DNA of 64,000 bases, taken from assembly GCA_022410635.1 (NCBI GenBank), contig JAJVDF010000418.1:607579-671578 (forward strand). The letters run 5' to 3'. A model generated the notes under the pieces. That model searched no databases. It was not told the origin of the DNA and was given only the letters and a program-made list of their open reading frames with translations. This document shows, piece by piece, positions 56,301-63,538 of this stretch (position 1 is its first letter; each line of letters begins with the position of its first letter). Source of the stretch: Tretioscincus oriximinensis (lineage: Eukaryota > Chordata > Lepidosauria > Squamata > Gymnophthalmidae). The position numbers and the translations under genes were made by a program.

Positions 56301-56792
56301 CTACTTGTTTTTTTATTATTTATTGTAATCTGATCTGCGTCCTTTGAGTGAAAGCCAGGATACAAATCTTTGAAACTATGCTTTTGGCCCCCACCCAGGG
56401 TTGCCTGGGCTCACACTTTATTTAGATCACATTTAATATCCTGGGTGGCAAGGATTTTGCTTAAATGGTTTCTAAACTCAATGTCTTGTGCTTGACAGGG
56501 TTCTACTGACGGAGCTGCAAAGACGTCAGAGCTCAACAACAGCAACAGCTGCAGTAGCAGTAGCAGCAGTCGCCTGCAGTCCCAGGTGAATGGGAACGGG
56601 GCCACCACCTCTGTGGTGGCTGAGGACCCAGGTGCTGGAGGATGCCCCACAACCACATCACCTTGTGCCTTAGCCAGAGACACTGACCCGTGCAATAACA
56701 AGAGTCCGTACTTTGGGACGCTGAGTGGTGGTGACCCCGAACGGTGCCCAGACAATAAGCTTCCCTTCCCAGCAATGCAGAAAGAGGAGTGA
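28758..56792 (+). CDS. FAM120C: FAM120C, constitutive coactivator of PPAR-gamma-like protein 2, complete
   Basis: Sixteen exons join in frame to 3318 nt (1105 aa; human about 1096). Exon ends are listed one by one below. The protein starts [19 protein letters not shown], the family N-terminus. Residues about 1-330 form an XPG/FEN1-like PIN-type region ([50 protein letters not shown]), which in this family is thought to have lost nuclease activity. The middle is low-complexity; residues about 600-880 are strongly conserved ([59 protein letters not shown]). A Gly/Arg/Ser-rich tail follows, as in RNA-binding members. FAM120A is described as an RNA-binding scaffold; the role of FAM120C is less known. 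Introns carry DIRS, L1, L2, SINE and MITE insertions, none in coding sequence. Confidence 0.95.
29441..29910. mobile_element. Compound fold-back MITE, two palindromic units
   Basis: GGCTGCATCCACAC at the left edge pairs with GTGTGGATGCAGCC at the right. Inside, 29455-29736 folds on itself around GAAT at 29594-29597 with arms of about 139 bases. 29765-29908 is a second, smaller palindrome with related ends (CTGAATCCACACATCACTTA). A diverged one-arm relative continues to about 30025 and another fragment is at about 38920-39010. Confidence 0.75.
30505..30632 (+). mobile_element. L2-like LINE 3' tail
   Basis: GCCGCCCTGAGACCTTCGGG, TATAGGGCGGGGTATAAG and an AAATAAAT run match the other L2-like tails. 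Confidence 0.65.
32122..32403 (-). mobile_element. CR1 LINE 3' fragment (diverged)
   Basis: TATAAGAACATAAGAGGAGT, TCTAGTCCAGCATTCTGTCT, then CACAGAGGCCCACCA follow the CR1 3' end order. It is truncated after the CATGAATTTGCC block. Confidence 0.75.
32906..33318 (-). mobile_element. CR1 LINE 3' fragment
   Basis: The same 3' layout as the 26194 copy (GGAAGTAAATTCCACAGGCC, AATGACCCTTTGGATG, TTGTATGATAGAGAAAATAA), clearly diverged. It abuts an L2-like LINE on the right. Confidence 0.8.
33319..34110 (-). mobile_element. L2-like LINE reverse transcriptase fragment
   Basis: Minus-strand translation gives [37 protein letters not shown] (motif A with the catalytic aspartate) and then [37 protein letters not shown] in broken frames. 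These match the L2/Jockey-type reverse transcriptase order. The YADD box itself is damaged. It is a dead fragment. Confidence 0.7.
34965..35160 (+). mobile_element. L2-like LINE 3' end
   Basis: TGGCCTTTGGCTGAAGAA, TTTTATTGTTAAGCGCCCTG, AGACCTGAGAGATAGGGTGG and TATAAAAATGTAAATAAG parallel the 49140-49625 copy. Confidence 0.6.
35348..35421. mobile_element. Palindromic MITE (TATACTGCTCAAAAC family), copy 2
   Basis: The ends TATACTGCTCAAAACAA and TTGTTTTGAGCAGTATA are exact inverted repeats. The centre AATATAACATATTATGTT is nearly palindromic. Confidence 0.75.
35603..35849 (+). CDS. FAM120C: FAM120C exon 2
   Basis: The acceptor is at 35601-35602 and the donor GTGAGT at 35850; phase 0 in, phase 1 out. 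It encodes [19 protein letters not shown] to FPIFAALLG, containing [20 protein letters not shown]. Confidence 0.95.
35850..36862 (+). other. FAM120C intron 2
   Basis: It contains a short GACCAATGACAGAGTTC-type repeat at 36123 (like 4918 and 50927) and a degenerate CR1 piece at about 36276-36430. The rest is unique. Confidence 0.45.
36276..36430 (-). mobile_element. Degenerate CR1 3' fragment
   Basis: AGAAGAGCTGAAG, TTGATCAGGCCATAGCTTAT, CTAATCCAATA and TCGACTCCTTGCA follow the CR1 3' order with many changes. Confidence 0.45.
36863..36945 (+). CDS. FAM120C: FAM120C exon 3
   Basis: The acceptor is at 36861-36862 and the donor GTAGTA at 36946; phase 1 in, 0 out. It encodes [19 protein letters not shown] and PDHPLASLK. 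Confidence 0.95.
37516..37740 (+). mobile_element. DIRS-like element, left-end fragment
   Basis: TCTGGATCTAGGAGGTAAGT, GGGTGATC, ACAGCAACAGAAGCCC and AGATATAAATCCCCCTAG parallel 41202-41310, the left terminal repeat of the second DIRS element. Likeness to its leader continues to about 37740 (CATGGATTCTAATG against CTATGGACTCTGAATTC). The following 270 bases may be more of it but are unrecognised. It lies in FAM120C intron 3. Confidence 0.65.
38088..38216 (+). CDS. FAM120C: FAM120C exon 4
   Basis: The acceptor is at 38086-38087 and the donor GTGAGG at 38217. It is 43 codons, [20 protein letters not shown] to [11 protein letters not shown], phase 0. Confidence 0.95.
38217..39173 (+). other. 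FAM120C intron 4
   Basis: A SINE/L2-like piece lies at 38590-38740 (CCAGCTGGTGACCTTGGACT to GCCGCTTTGAGTCCCTCTGA, TTGGGTATAAAAAATACC). A fragment related to the intron 1 MITE is at about 38920-39010. The remainder is unique. Confidence 0.5.
39174..39276 (+). CDS. FAM120C: FAM120C exon 5
   Basis: The acceptor is at 39172-39173 and the donor GTGAGT at 39277; phase 0 in, 1 out. It encodes [20 protein letters not shown] and [14 protein letters not shown]. Confidence 0.92.
39277..40816 (+). other. FAM120C intron 5
   Basis: A tRNA-headed SINE lies at 39981-40260. Diverged DNA-transposon-like pieces occur at about 39690-39965 (ACATCTTTGAACTACCACTC type). No other feature is recognised. Confidence 0.5.
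39981..40260 (+). mobile_element. tRNA-headed SINE, copy 1
   Basis: GAGGCATGGTGTTACAAAGC, a box B-like GTTGTTCGAGGGCCC, GGAGAGGGGTGAGT, TAGCTTCAGCCAACCTAACT, GTGGGGAAGATAGACTGTAA and the tail AAGCAAGGTACAAAAACCAA follow the same order as 51262-51560. Confidence 0.65.
40817..40902 (+). CDS. FAM120C: FAM120C exon 6
   Basis: The acceptor is at 40815-40816 and the donor GTGAGT at 40903; phase 1 in, 0 out. It encodes [19 protein letters not shown] to AGKAM. This segment is weakly conserved with human, but the phases fit. Confidence 0.88.
41202..41300 (+). repeat. Left inverted terminal repeat of the second DIRS element
   Basis: CCTGGATCTAGGAGGTAAGT to AACCCCTAG pairs with 46351-46449 with a few mismatches. 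It contains AGGTAAGT, a 5' splice-site consensus. Confidence 0.8.
41340..43510 (+). pseudogene. DIRS gag-like ORF1 region, broken
   Basis: Broken frames read as a low-complexity, Lys/Ser-rich protein ([40 protein letters not shown]). After the CR1 insert come [20 protein letters not shown] and [20 protein letters not shown]. The position before the reverse transcriptase and the composition fit a DIRS capsid-like ORF. No intact frame exists. The gag call is by position. Confidence 0.5.
42504..43068 (+). mobile_element. Young CR1 LINE 3' fragment nested in DIRS
   Basis: A frame from 42496 to TAA at 42844 encodes the CR1 ORF2 end ([19 protein letters not shown] to [12 protein letters not shown]). 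The CR1 3' UTR and terminal TTCTTATGTTCTTAT follow. It differs from the 26194 copy at only a few positions. DIRS coding resumes after 43068. Confidence 0.88.
43730..44420 (+). pseudogene. DIRS reverse transcriptase (frameshifted)
   Basis: [20 protein letters not shown], then [63 protein letters not shown] and [15 protein letters not shown] in order are a DIRS reverse transcriptase. YLDD near 44320-44335 is intact. A frame change occurs near 44000-44060 and a stop replaces the continuation at 44417-44419. Confidence 0.8.
44780..45660 (+). pseudogene. DIRS RNase H and truncated tyrosine recombinase
   Basis: [13 protein letters not shown] near 44785 is the RNase H DAS motif; [20 protein letters not shown] near 44955-45015 follows. 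PIMDLFASN near 45200 is the DIRS extension, but the next recognisable part is [20 protein letters not shown] near 45325. A large internal deletion has therefore removed the first part of the recombinase. [19 protein letters not shown] (H-x-x-R box region, His lost) and [12 protein letters not shown] (tyrosine) close the domain at 45530-45640. Confidence 0.7.
45674..45753. mobile_element. Palindromic MITE (TATACTGCTCAAAAC family), copy 3, nested in DIRS
   Basis: TACTGCTCAAAACTATTAAG and CCCTTAATTGTTTTGAGCA are inverted ends, with a diverged centre around ACACTGTTATGG. Confidence 0.7.
45842..45947. repeat. Internal complementary region of the second DIRS element
   Basis: CTACCTCCTAGATCCAGGG copies the right terminus directly. 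45883-45947 is the reverse complement of 46424-46487 with one inserted base and one N. Confidence 0.78.
46351..46490 (+). repeat. Right inverted terminal repeat and extension of the second DIRS element
   Basis: 46351-46449 inverts the left repeat. 46450-46490 is the extension complementary to the internal region. CACAGGTAAGTATG at about 46460 again forms a consensus 5' splice site. Confidence 0.78.
47018..47334 (+). CDS. FAM120C: FAM120C exon 7
   Basis: The acceptor is at 47016-47017 and the donor GTAAGT at 47335; phase 0 in, 2 out. It encodes [12 protein letters not shown] to [12 protein letters not shown], with [20 protein letters not shown]. Using the in-frame TAA at 47336 instead would truncate the protein; splicing restores the family sequence. 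Confidence 0.92.
47412..48415 (-). mobile_element. L2-like LINE 3' region, antisense, split by a palindromic element
   Basis: TTTATTTACATTTCAATACC, TCCCTATACCTGAAGGTCTC and AGGGTAGTTAACAATAAAA are the reverse of the L2-like 3' tail. The body continues after the insert (GGGCCTTATAGGTTAGAG, AATTGGGCTCGATAGCAAAT, GCATTACAATAGTCCAATCT). Confidence 0.55.
47812..48054. mobile_element. Palindromic DNA-transposon-like insert, 90-bp arms
   Basis: 47812-47901 and 47931-48020 are reverse complements with one clear mismatch, spacer 29 bases. The right end ACTAACACGGCTATTTCTCT matches a known reptile repeat end. The flanks show a likely octamer duplication, CNCTATAG and CCTTATAG. Confidence 0.7.
48508..48793 (+). 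CDS. FAM120C: FAM120C exon 8
   Basis: The acceptor is at 48506-48507 and the donor GTGAGA at 48794; phase 2 in, 0 out. It encodes [19 protein letters not shown] to the conserved [19 protein letters not shown]. Confidence 0.95.
48895..49066 (+). CDS. FAM120C: FAM120C exon 9
   Basis: The acceptor is at 48893-48894 and the donor GTAAGT at 49067; phase 0 in, 1 out. It encodes [20 protein letters not shown] to [13 protein letters not shown]. Confidence 0.95.
49130..49625 (+). mobile_element. L2-like LINE 3' end
   Basis: A short frame reads [31 protein letters not shown], the usual C-terminal reverse transcriptase segment of L2-type LINEs. The 3' UTR and tail GGCCACCCTGAGACATTCGG, GTATGGGGCGAGG, AAATAAATAAG follow. 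This links the tail type to an L2-like protein. Confidence 0.75.
49620..49720. repeat. Simple repeat, (AAGT/AAGG)n
   Basis: Runs of AAGTAAGT, AAGGTAAG and GGAAGTAA extend from the LINE tail and probably arose from it. Confidence 0.7.
50515..50764 (+). CDS. FAM120C: FAM120C exon 10
   Basis: The acceptor is at 50513-50514 and the donor GTGAGT at 50765; phase 1 in, 2 out. It encodes [20 protein letters not shown] to [10 protein letters not shown] with [19 protein letters not shown]. Confidence 0.95.
50869..51235 (+). mobile_element. Possible Helitron-like non-autonomous fragment
   Basis: It begins TCCTAAGTAATAAAAGGCGT and contains GACCAATGACAGGGCTCGGA, shared with 4917-4940. It then becomes purine-rich (GAAGGAGAAGAAGACGG, AGGGGGGGAGGGAGGG). 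The 3' end is unverified. Confidence 0.3.
51262..51590 (+). mobile_element. tRNA-derived SINE, copy 2 (best head)
   Basis: TAGCTCAGTCGCTAAGG (51271-51287) fits a tRNA box A and GGTTTTGAAGCCC (about 51314) fits box B. The body has GTGGGACGTGGGGAGGGGTG, GCTCCAGCCAACCCAGCTAT and GTGGGGAAGATAGAATGTCA. The tail AAGCAGGGTATAAGAACCCT is LINE-like. It is not a functional tRNA gene. Confidence 0.75.
51826..51960 (+). mobile_element. tRNA-headed SINE, copy 3, truncated at a palindrome
   Basis: GAGGCATGGTGGTGCAGAGG, GGGTCGGTGTTTGAGGCC, AGAGAGGGGTGAGTGCC and CAGCCAACCTAGCTGTTTGA align with the 39981 copy. Its middle part runs into the palindrome at 51957. Confidence 0.65.
51957..52167. repeat. Perfect inverted repeat, 66-bp arms, 79-bp spacer
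   Basis: 51957-52022 and 52102-52167 are exact reverse complements. The outer half of the arm is SINE-derived (GCATTGCATATTTTATG); the inner half is the CTAGTAGCACTTTGAGAC DNA-transposon-type repeat also found at 47830. Confidence 0.85.
52295..52409 (+). CDS. FAM120C: FAM120C exon 11
   Basis: The acceptor is at 52293-52294 and the donor GTAGGG at 52410; phase 2 in, 0 out. It encodes [20 protein letters not shown] to PDQLQELK. Confidence 0.95.
52557..52766 (+). CDS. FAM120C: FAM120C exon 12
   Basis: The acceptor is at 52555-52556 and the donor GTACGT at 52767. It is 70 codons with [20 protein letters not shown] and [19 protein letters not shown], phase 0. Confidence 0.96.
52767..53326 (+). 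other. FAM120C intron 12
   Basis: Unique AT-rich intron; no repeat recognised. Confidence 0.55.
53327..53528 (+). CDS. FAM120C: FAM120C exon 13
   Basis: The acceptor is at 53325-53326 and the donor GTAAGC at 53529; phase 0 in, 1 out. It encodes [20 protein letters not shown], a proline-rich run and [10 protein letters not shown]. Confidence 0.95.
53529..53842 (+). other. FAM120C intron 13
   Basis: Short AT-rich intron with no feature recognised. Confidence 0.6.
53843..53981 (+). CDS. FAM120C: FAM120C exon 14
   Basis: The acceptor is at 53841-53842 and the donor GTAAAT at 53982; phase 1 in, 2 out. It encodes [40 protein letters not shown] and VGGPGK, near-identical to the mammalian protein as I know it. 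Confidence 0.95.
54065..54683 (+). mobile_element. L1-like LINE ORF2 fragment, broken
   Basis: A frame at 54151 reads [49 protein letters not shown], which resembles the post-palm region of L1 ORF2. Stops and frame changes abound. Confidence 0.6.
54695..54830. mobile_element. Short DNA-transposon-like element
   Basis: TAGGGTAACCACAAAAAAAC, GAGCTTTTAAAGGATGTGGA and GGTTTTCCACATCTATTAAA align with the two halves flanking the DIRS fragment at 61340-61590. Confidence 0.45.
54838..55015 (-). mobile_element. CR1 LINE remnant
   Basis: CCTGGCCTCCATGATTGTGT, CTAATCCTTTCTGGTAGCTA and CTAACAGCAAATTCTATAG follow the CR1 3' UTR order, diverged. Confidence 0.5.
55144..55201 (+). CDS. FAM120C: FAM120C exon 15
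   Basis: The acceptor is at 55142-55143 and the donor GTAAGT at 55202; phase 2 in, 0 out. It encodes [19 protein letters not shown], a basic segment. Confidence 0.92.
55202..56498 (+). other. FAM120C intron 15
   Basis: Mostly unique. An antisense L2-like tail piece lies at 56062-56150 (TTTCTCTACTGTCCTATACC, CAAAAGGTCTCCGGGAGGTT). Confidence 0.55.
56499..56792 (+). CDS. FAM120C: FAM120C exon 16, C-terminus and stop
   Basis: The acceptor is at 56497-56498 and the stop TGA at 56790-56792. It encodes [20 protein letters not shown] onward with a serine/asparagine-rich start and [13 protein letters not shown], ending FPAMQKEE. Confidence 0.92.
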   Translation, partial: GSTDGAAKTSELNNSNSCSSSSSSRLQSQVNGNGATTSVVAEDPGAGGCPTTTSPCALARDTDPCNNKSPYFGTLSGGDPERCPDNKLPFPAMQKEE

Positions 56793-58314
56793 ATAGAAGC
56801 CGCCGCGGGTCCAATTGGCTGGCAAAGGGATGGGGTTGGAGTGAGAGAGAGAAAAGCAAAGTGAAGCTAGCAGAGAGGAAGATGCGACTCTTCATCTGAT
56901 TCTCTAGAGCGCAAATACCATTGAGTGCTGGAGAGAATTGTTTCAGGGATCAGCTGCAGCAAACGGAGAGTGAAACTGCGGCATTTAGAGGACTTGTGTG
57001 ACGGATATCAATAGGAGATATTGTCCAAGTGTGGNTGAATTGGAACATCTTAAGAACTTTGTCCTACCTTGGATGGTAATGTCAGCTATCTTGCACCCTC
57101 TCCTCAAACTTGCCACTGTGCCAATCGGATCTATAAGTGCGGCATGTTTCTTCTTTTTTAAATTTATTTGAATTTCCTTTGATTTTTTTAATTTTATAGG
57201 GGGAAAAATGTCTTTTTAGGGGACAAGAATAATGAATTCTGGATTTGGGGAACGGGATATTTTCTAAAGAAGAAAAAGCCGGCAAGGTTTTATTTTAAAA
57301 TGGGGCAGATTTTTCCTGCCTTTTGTGTTAATTTCTTGCCAACCCCTCCACCTTGAGGACAAACCGCAGTGTTGTTTTGCGTGGCAGCAGCATGGCATAA
57401 GGGTGGAGTGGTGCGGGGTTGGGAAAAGACAATGGTTTTTAGAAGAAGAGAANGTAGCACAGCAATTGCACATTATACGCAAAGTATGTATAGTGGTCAG
57501 CTTGTGCTTTTTATTATATATAAAAGAGAGAGAGAGAGTATATTTATATATAACATGAATAGAGCTATATATAAATATGAACGTAGCAAACCCGGAAGGG
57601 GTAAAAATGTTCCCGGGAGACAACTTGCGTTCCAAAGCGCTATGCGTTTTTGCAAATCCAAGGCATGCTTCATCAGTCACTAGCGACTGGCCTTGTTCTA
57701 AGGCTTTGGGGCTGAATGAGGCAGGCCTCCTGATACCAGACAGAAAATGTATCCTTAAAACAGACAAGCACTTACGAATATTGCAATTCTAGGACTGTGA
57801 GCAAATAGAAATAGTTGGGGCTGTAAAGGGAGATTTTGTTTGGTTGTCATCCTACTTGAAAGTGGGGCGGGGGGAATGGTGAATGGCACAGGTATTCATT
57901 CTACCTAGAGCTACAGAGGGGAAGGAGTGAATTTCACCTTCCAAAGAGAGTGAATACAGCTGCTTTGGGTCAAGCATTGGGTTACTTAATTGAAGTCACG
58001 GCTGTGTGTAGTCTGCAGTTTCAATATGCCATTGGGAAAATGGTTCAAAATTTGGCTTTCTGGGTATTACGGTATTTCAGTCATCTTGATATTTCACTAT
58101 TAATTTTGTAGAAAAGGCTATGAAACAAATATAATTTGTGGAGAAGGTGTTCGGTGGAAAGGTTAGAAACAACTTTGGAAAGAGGCACAATTGTTGTTTA
58201 TGACCATTCTTCCTTGATGACCTTTTGGGGGNAAGTGGGTGGGTGGGGGGACAAGTATGGGATCATCTAATTTTGGTTCCAGCCCTTCATTACCATTCAT
58301 TAGATTTTGTTTAT

Positions 58315-58410
58315 TTGGCATCCATACCGCCTATTTCAAGTGTCTCTGCGCGGTTTACAAATTTCATAATGACAAAAGCAAATTGGCTCAAAGGGAGAGA
58401 GAGAGAAACA
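58315..58410 (-). mobile_element. L2-like tail fragment
   Basis: TTGGCATCCATACCGCCTAT, TCTGCGCGGTTTACAAATT resembles the antisense L2-like 3' end at 47412. Confidence 0.4.
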
Positions 58411-61319
58411 GAGATTTTTATTTGATTATAGCATGAAGCAGAATATAAAACTGCATATTCAAGTTCTCAAAGTTTTGCTTTTCAGAAGAGGACCTAGCTT
58501 CAACTGTGTTAATGATTTGACTATCTTGCAGACACGGATGGGGTGAACTGGTTTAAGTTCTAGTTGTGGCTCTGTCATTGAATGTGGCTTGGTCTGAATT
58601 GGCTCCAACTCTGAAATACTCACTTTATTCCCAGGGTTAAGGGTGGGAGGGGTAAGTACATTATANTACCAAAAGTATTCACTCGTACCTGCCTTCAATA
58701 GTGTGTGTGGGTGAGCAAATACTTTTTGGGCAATATAGTGGTATAACGATGGCTCTTTATAGGACACATCCAGAACATCATTCAACCTCTTTGTTTGGAA
58801 ACAGAATTCCCAAATGAGGTCTGAGAAGTGTGATCACTTCTTTAAAAGATGTATCTGNACAGAGGATTTTAACAGCCCCTTTCTTTGGGGCTGTTCTCAG
58901 TCATTTTAACTTGACAGTATTTACTAGAGTGAAAACCAGCTTCTTCTCTTGAGTAATCATACAAACTTCCAAGCAACGTAACCATTGCCAGTTCTGAGGT
59001 CTTATCCCAGAACTAGAAAGACGCCTGCCTGTTTGGGTCACATCTGCAATCATGTATCTGTACCTTGCAGTATATTGATCGAATGTCACAGAGCCCACGG
59101 GAGCAGTAAGAGCTGCGCCTCAGACTTTGTAGTATTCATTTCCTTATATTTTCAAAGCTTTGAAAAACTGAATCCATTGCAACTGGATCAGTACTTCCTG
59201 TCACTTTCAGCAGTGCAACCAGATATTAATGGTAAGGGGGAAGGATTGGTTTTTGGCTTGTGCCAAACCAATTTGTAAGAAATGAGGTTCTTAAAGAGAA
59301 GTCGGATTGCTGTTGGTAACGTCTGCATAACAACATCACGTAGGCATTACGACGCGTTTGTCCTGGTCCCCTTCTATGGAGAGAGAAATGATGATGTGGG
59401 GAGTTGACTTCCCTACATATTTTTACACAGGGCTCTTTCTCCTGCTCTAATGTAGACTTGGGGAGCATGGGGCGGTCAAGCAGTTTCATTTTGACAGATT
59501 ACAGCCCAAGCCTATTTGGTTGCTACGTGTCTTGTGTAAAGGGCCGAGACATTTAATGGCTCTAGAGTGCAAATCAGGCTTTTCAAAACAGTGATGCAGA
59601 AATATTGTGAAAACCTTCTCAGTGGTGTTTATGTTCTTTGATTCTGCAAGACTTCAGAGTGTCAAATTGGGTTCATCTTCTTGAAAATTCTAGCTTTTTA
59701 AATTTTTTATTATGCTATATATGGGGTTGCTAAGAGACATATGAATGTGCATTCTGTAACTCTTAAGTTAGACGACCAGCCAAGTAAATGGACAAGATTT
59801 TTTTTAACCTTCTTCAGTGGCTATTAGAATGACTTGACTGTCAAATTAGGATTTAAAAAACACAGAGAATAAGTTATGCTAAATGAGACTAAATAAATAA
59901 GCATCATTTGCATAATTTATACAGGAATCGAATATTTCAAAGTGTGAAGGATCAGACTGTATTTCTGAAAGAAATCTGCTCTGCAAAATGGGGGACGGGA
60001 GGGAAGGATATTTGGAATAACATCGTTCCACATTGCCTTGACAAACATCCTAGACAGTTCTCCATTATATTTATGGCACTGAATTTCAAAAATGGATTTA
60101 ATTTTGTTCAGTACTNTTTGAGTATTTGCTCTACCAGAAAGGTAGAGCCATTAAATATGGTTCTGAGAGTCTCATAAGAATACTAGAGTTTTTTCCTTAC
60201 ATCAAGGGGAAGATGTTGAAGTTCATTGTCATGTCAAAACCAAAGACGTTTATGATCATTACTAACTCAATGTTGTTTTCATGAATCCCACAGACCAGGC
60301 ATCCTTCTTCCTTAACATATCTTCAGTCTTTTTGTCTTTAATTTCACTACATAGTTTAAGCACCCATCTTCTGACAAAGACTTAACTAAAAGTGTCAATC
60401 TTCCCGTTGTCATGACAGAAACCTGAATGTTGGGACTGACTCTTAGAATTTTGTATTTTGGGAATGTATTACGTTTCAGATGTATTGGTGAAAGCGGTTT
60501 TCACTCCTATGTACAGAAGTATAACCTGTAAGATCTGTGGCTTTTACCGTGGTCTCAGACCATGAGAGACAAGATTGGTATATTGAGAGGCCTTTGGGTG
60601 GATGGAGAGGCTGTTTCTAGTCCATTTCTTTTCTAATTCATTCTATCCTCTTTTCTTCTTTCATCTGTTGATTTCCCCCCTGTATAATTTGAATGAAAAG
60701 ATGTATCTGTTTCATCTCAATGTTGGGCATTTTAATTGTTCTTTTATTCTAAAAGAAATCCTTTAAATGTTCGGGTAGATATTTTGAGTGGAGAATGATA
60801 TCAAAACAAAGATTTTCTAATCTTTAAACGATTCTAGATCAGTTTGAATCAGAAGGAAGAAACAATCAAAATTCTCTGCTGACATATTTTATGTATGCTT
60901 CAATAAGCTTCAATTAAACATCTGAAGCAGTTTGCTGTGTAGCATATGCAGATAGCAATGTTGAAAAAGAAGCACGGAAACAATAGTTTCTGAAATTATG
61001 AACGTAATAATTGGAGCCTGGCAGCTGGGTAACTTACAGCGGTCCTGAAGCAATTAGGATGTCTCTTGGACGAAAGATTTTTACTGAATTCTGTCTTCAA
61101 GTCCTTGTGAGAGAGTTGCTCTCAGCTGCAATATTCTTGATTCTTAATTAGTGAATTTAATGCTAGATGGTGCAAACTGCTTTAAAGTCATTTGATGTGT
61201 ACGCCATATTTGGAACGGCTTTATTCCAGAGCACTAAGGTCGATTCACATCAAACAGCAAGGATCGTATTAATTATGAATAAATGCTGTATCATTTCACG
61301 ATGAAAAAGAAAATGACCC

Positions 61320-61600
61320 TTCCAGTGGGGCTGCCATAAAAAACCAGGACAGAAGAGTTGTAGCTTTAAAGGATGTGAAAAAGAAGAAATTTCAGCAAAT
61401 GTTGCAAGCAAAAGCTACTAAAATGCACAGTAAAGTGACAGGAAAACCTAGGAACACATGGAATAACCCATAGTAGGCATCCCTTTCCTCTCTGTCTTCT
61501 AGAACACCACCTCACGGTAAGTATGCTGTTTTCCTCTTTTCCACACCCATTAAAATTGCAGCTTTCCTGTTCTGATTTTTAAAGGGAACCCTTTGGGTTC
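61320..61600. mobile_element. Short DNA element split by a DIRS terminal fragment
   Basis: The left half (about 61340-61440) and right half (about 61545-61590) align with 54700-54820. Between them, 61464-61540 carries GGAATAACCCATAG, GGCATCCCTTTCCTCT, TAGAACACCACCTCACGGTA, the right terminal repeat of the first DIRS type. Confidence 0.55.
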
Positions 61601-63532
61601 TGTATGCTAGAACGCAAATGTCAGCAATAAAAGCCCATATTTTCAGTGAAAAATCTGTTTCCCCATTTTTAAGAAATTCTTTATGTGCATGCTGGTGAGA
61701 TCAATCTTACTACTTTTAACTTGCTTTGAAGGGCTCCAGTTCTACACTCTTCAAGCATATTCATACACTTTAGCCATTTAATTCCTACAAAAATTAATCA
61801 TTGGCATGGGTTCTGGCATGCCTTCTTCATGGTTTTTGTGACTCGGGGCAGGGGGGACTTTGAAACCAACTTATCGACCAGTATTACCTACCATTCTCCT
61901 ACAAACTCTTTTCTTCCCATCTTGAGACAGTATGAATTTGTGGCTAGCAGATTCCCAGACTATTCGTTTTAACTACGTAGTTTAGTCAGACATTTTGAAG
62001 GAGAAAAAAGTCTGATCAAGTACTGCAAGGTACTTAAATGTTGAAGTAACTGAAATTGAAAAATCTTGGGATCCTTTTCAGTGACAGCTTTAAACCTTTT
62101 CTGGTGTGCTGTAGAAGTTACCTTTCCTTGGATTCAGAAACAAACCAGTGTCAGCCCTTAGCTCCCTGGGGGAAGGTCACAGAAATATGTTATGACAAGG
62201 ACTTCTTGTGGAGGGAATAAGGGTATCCCAATCCACAGATTTTATAGGTATATATTAAGAATCTGTGACGTGGACACAGGGCCATTGAGAAACTCATTGG
62301 GGCAAAGAACCACCATTTCCCCGTATCATTCAACTTTTAGGCTACAGATCCTAATCCTAATTACTTGGGTGTAAAGCACAATGGAGCAGTAACGCTTGGT
62401 TCCAAGTAAACATGGTCTGGATCAGGCTGTAAGAAAAAAACCTAATCCTGTTCTCTTTTTTAATTTTTAACCTAGCTAGCAGAATTTTACCGATGTTGAA
62501 TCATTATAGTAGCTAACGTACCTGACATGTATTTTGCTAAATATGCATGTTCTTCTATTTTTTAATTTCAATTATTCCCATTATCCCACTTCATCTTTGT
62601 TTCCCCCCTGATTTTATTTGTGCTGATTCTGGTTATATATATAGATACATATTTTAAAGTCTGTTTTTGTTTAAAAGAAATCCGACAAACCTGTCTTTAA
62701 TTTCTACTAGTGCTCATTTACATAAGATTGGATGTTGTCACTCATTTTCTAGTTAAGATTTGTTTTTCTCTGAAGTTTTAAGGCCCAAGCTCCCCTTTCC
62801 ACACAAACCTTATCTGTCTATAATATTATCTTCTCAGATGGGATGTACACTTTTTCTGCCTATAACCATTGCTCTTGTATTTTGGTAGATGCTTTGTTGA
62901 TAGTAACTAAATTGCCTAGTAAGATTTTAAAAATAAAAACTCCAATTATTTTAAGCCAGTCTTTTCCCTCACAAACCCTTTTCAGGTAATCTTGGAAGTT
63001 GCATTTTACCATATATAGAGATATATAGATATATATATCCCCACAAACCACCTTTTGAAATGTTTAGCCTAAGATTTTAGCTTTAAAGACAAAAGCGTAC
63101 AGACCAATGTTTTGCCGAACAGAGTAAATCTGTGTTTTTTTTTCTTCTTGTTAGTGAATCTGTCAACTGCAAGTTTATGTTTTATTTATATGGGAAGACG
63201 ACATAAATGCATCATTCCCCTTACTTGGGAAAAAAATGGTTTCTTTCTTTTTATGCTATTAACACCTGTTCTTAGTAGATGGATAAATGTTATCTTTACT
63301 ACCCCCAACCTTGATAATTGAATCCTTTTCTCCCCGGTCCCTACACCCCACAACAAGCTCCATAGGTTGTTGGGTTTTTTAATCAGTGTAAGTTTCGACA
63401 GGTTGCTCTTAATCAGGGGAAAATTGCAGTAGGTTTGCAATCAGAAAGCTTGGGTGTTTTATGGGAATGTTTTGCTGGTGGAACTTGGTGCGTCGTTCAT
63501 CTGCTGATGATGGAGAGAGACTTACAGTGCTT

Positions 63533-63538
63533 AATAAA
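63533..63538 (+). terminator. FAM120C: FAM120C polyadenylation signal
   Basis: AATAAA, then an A-rich stretch and TCTGTGTGTTTCTTTT about 30 bases on, is the standard signal plus GT-rich downstream element. It is the best candidate in the 3' region. Confidence 0.55.

Noticed and set aside
57520..57575. AG/AT-rich run in the FAM120C 3' UTR as a regulatory element
   Set aside because: It is a plain AG microsatellite followed by TA-rich sequence, with no specific motif.
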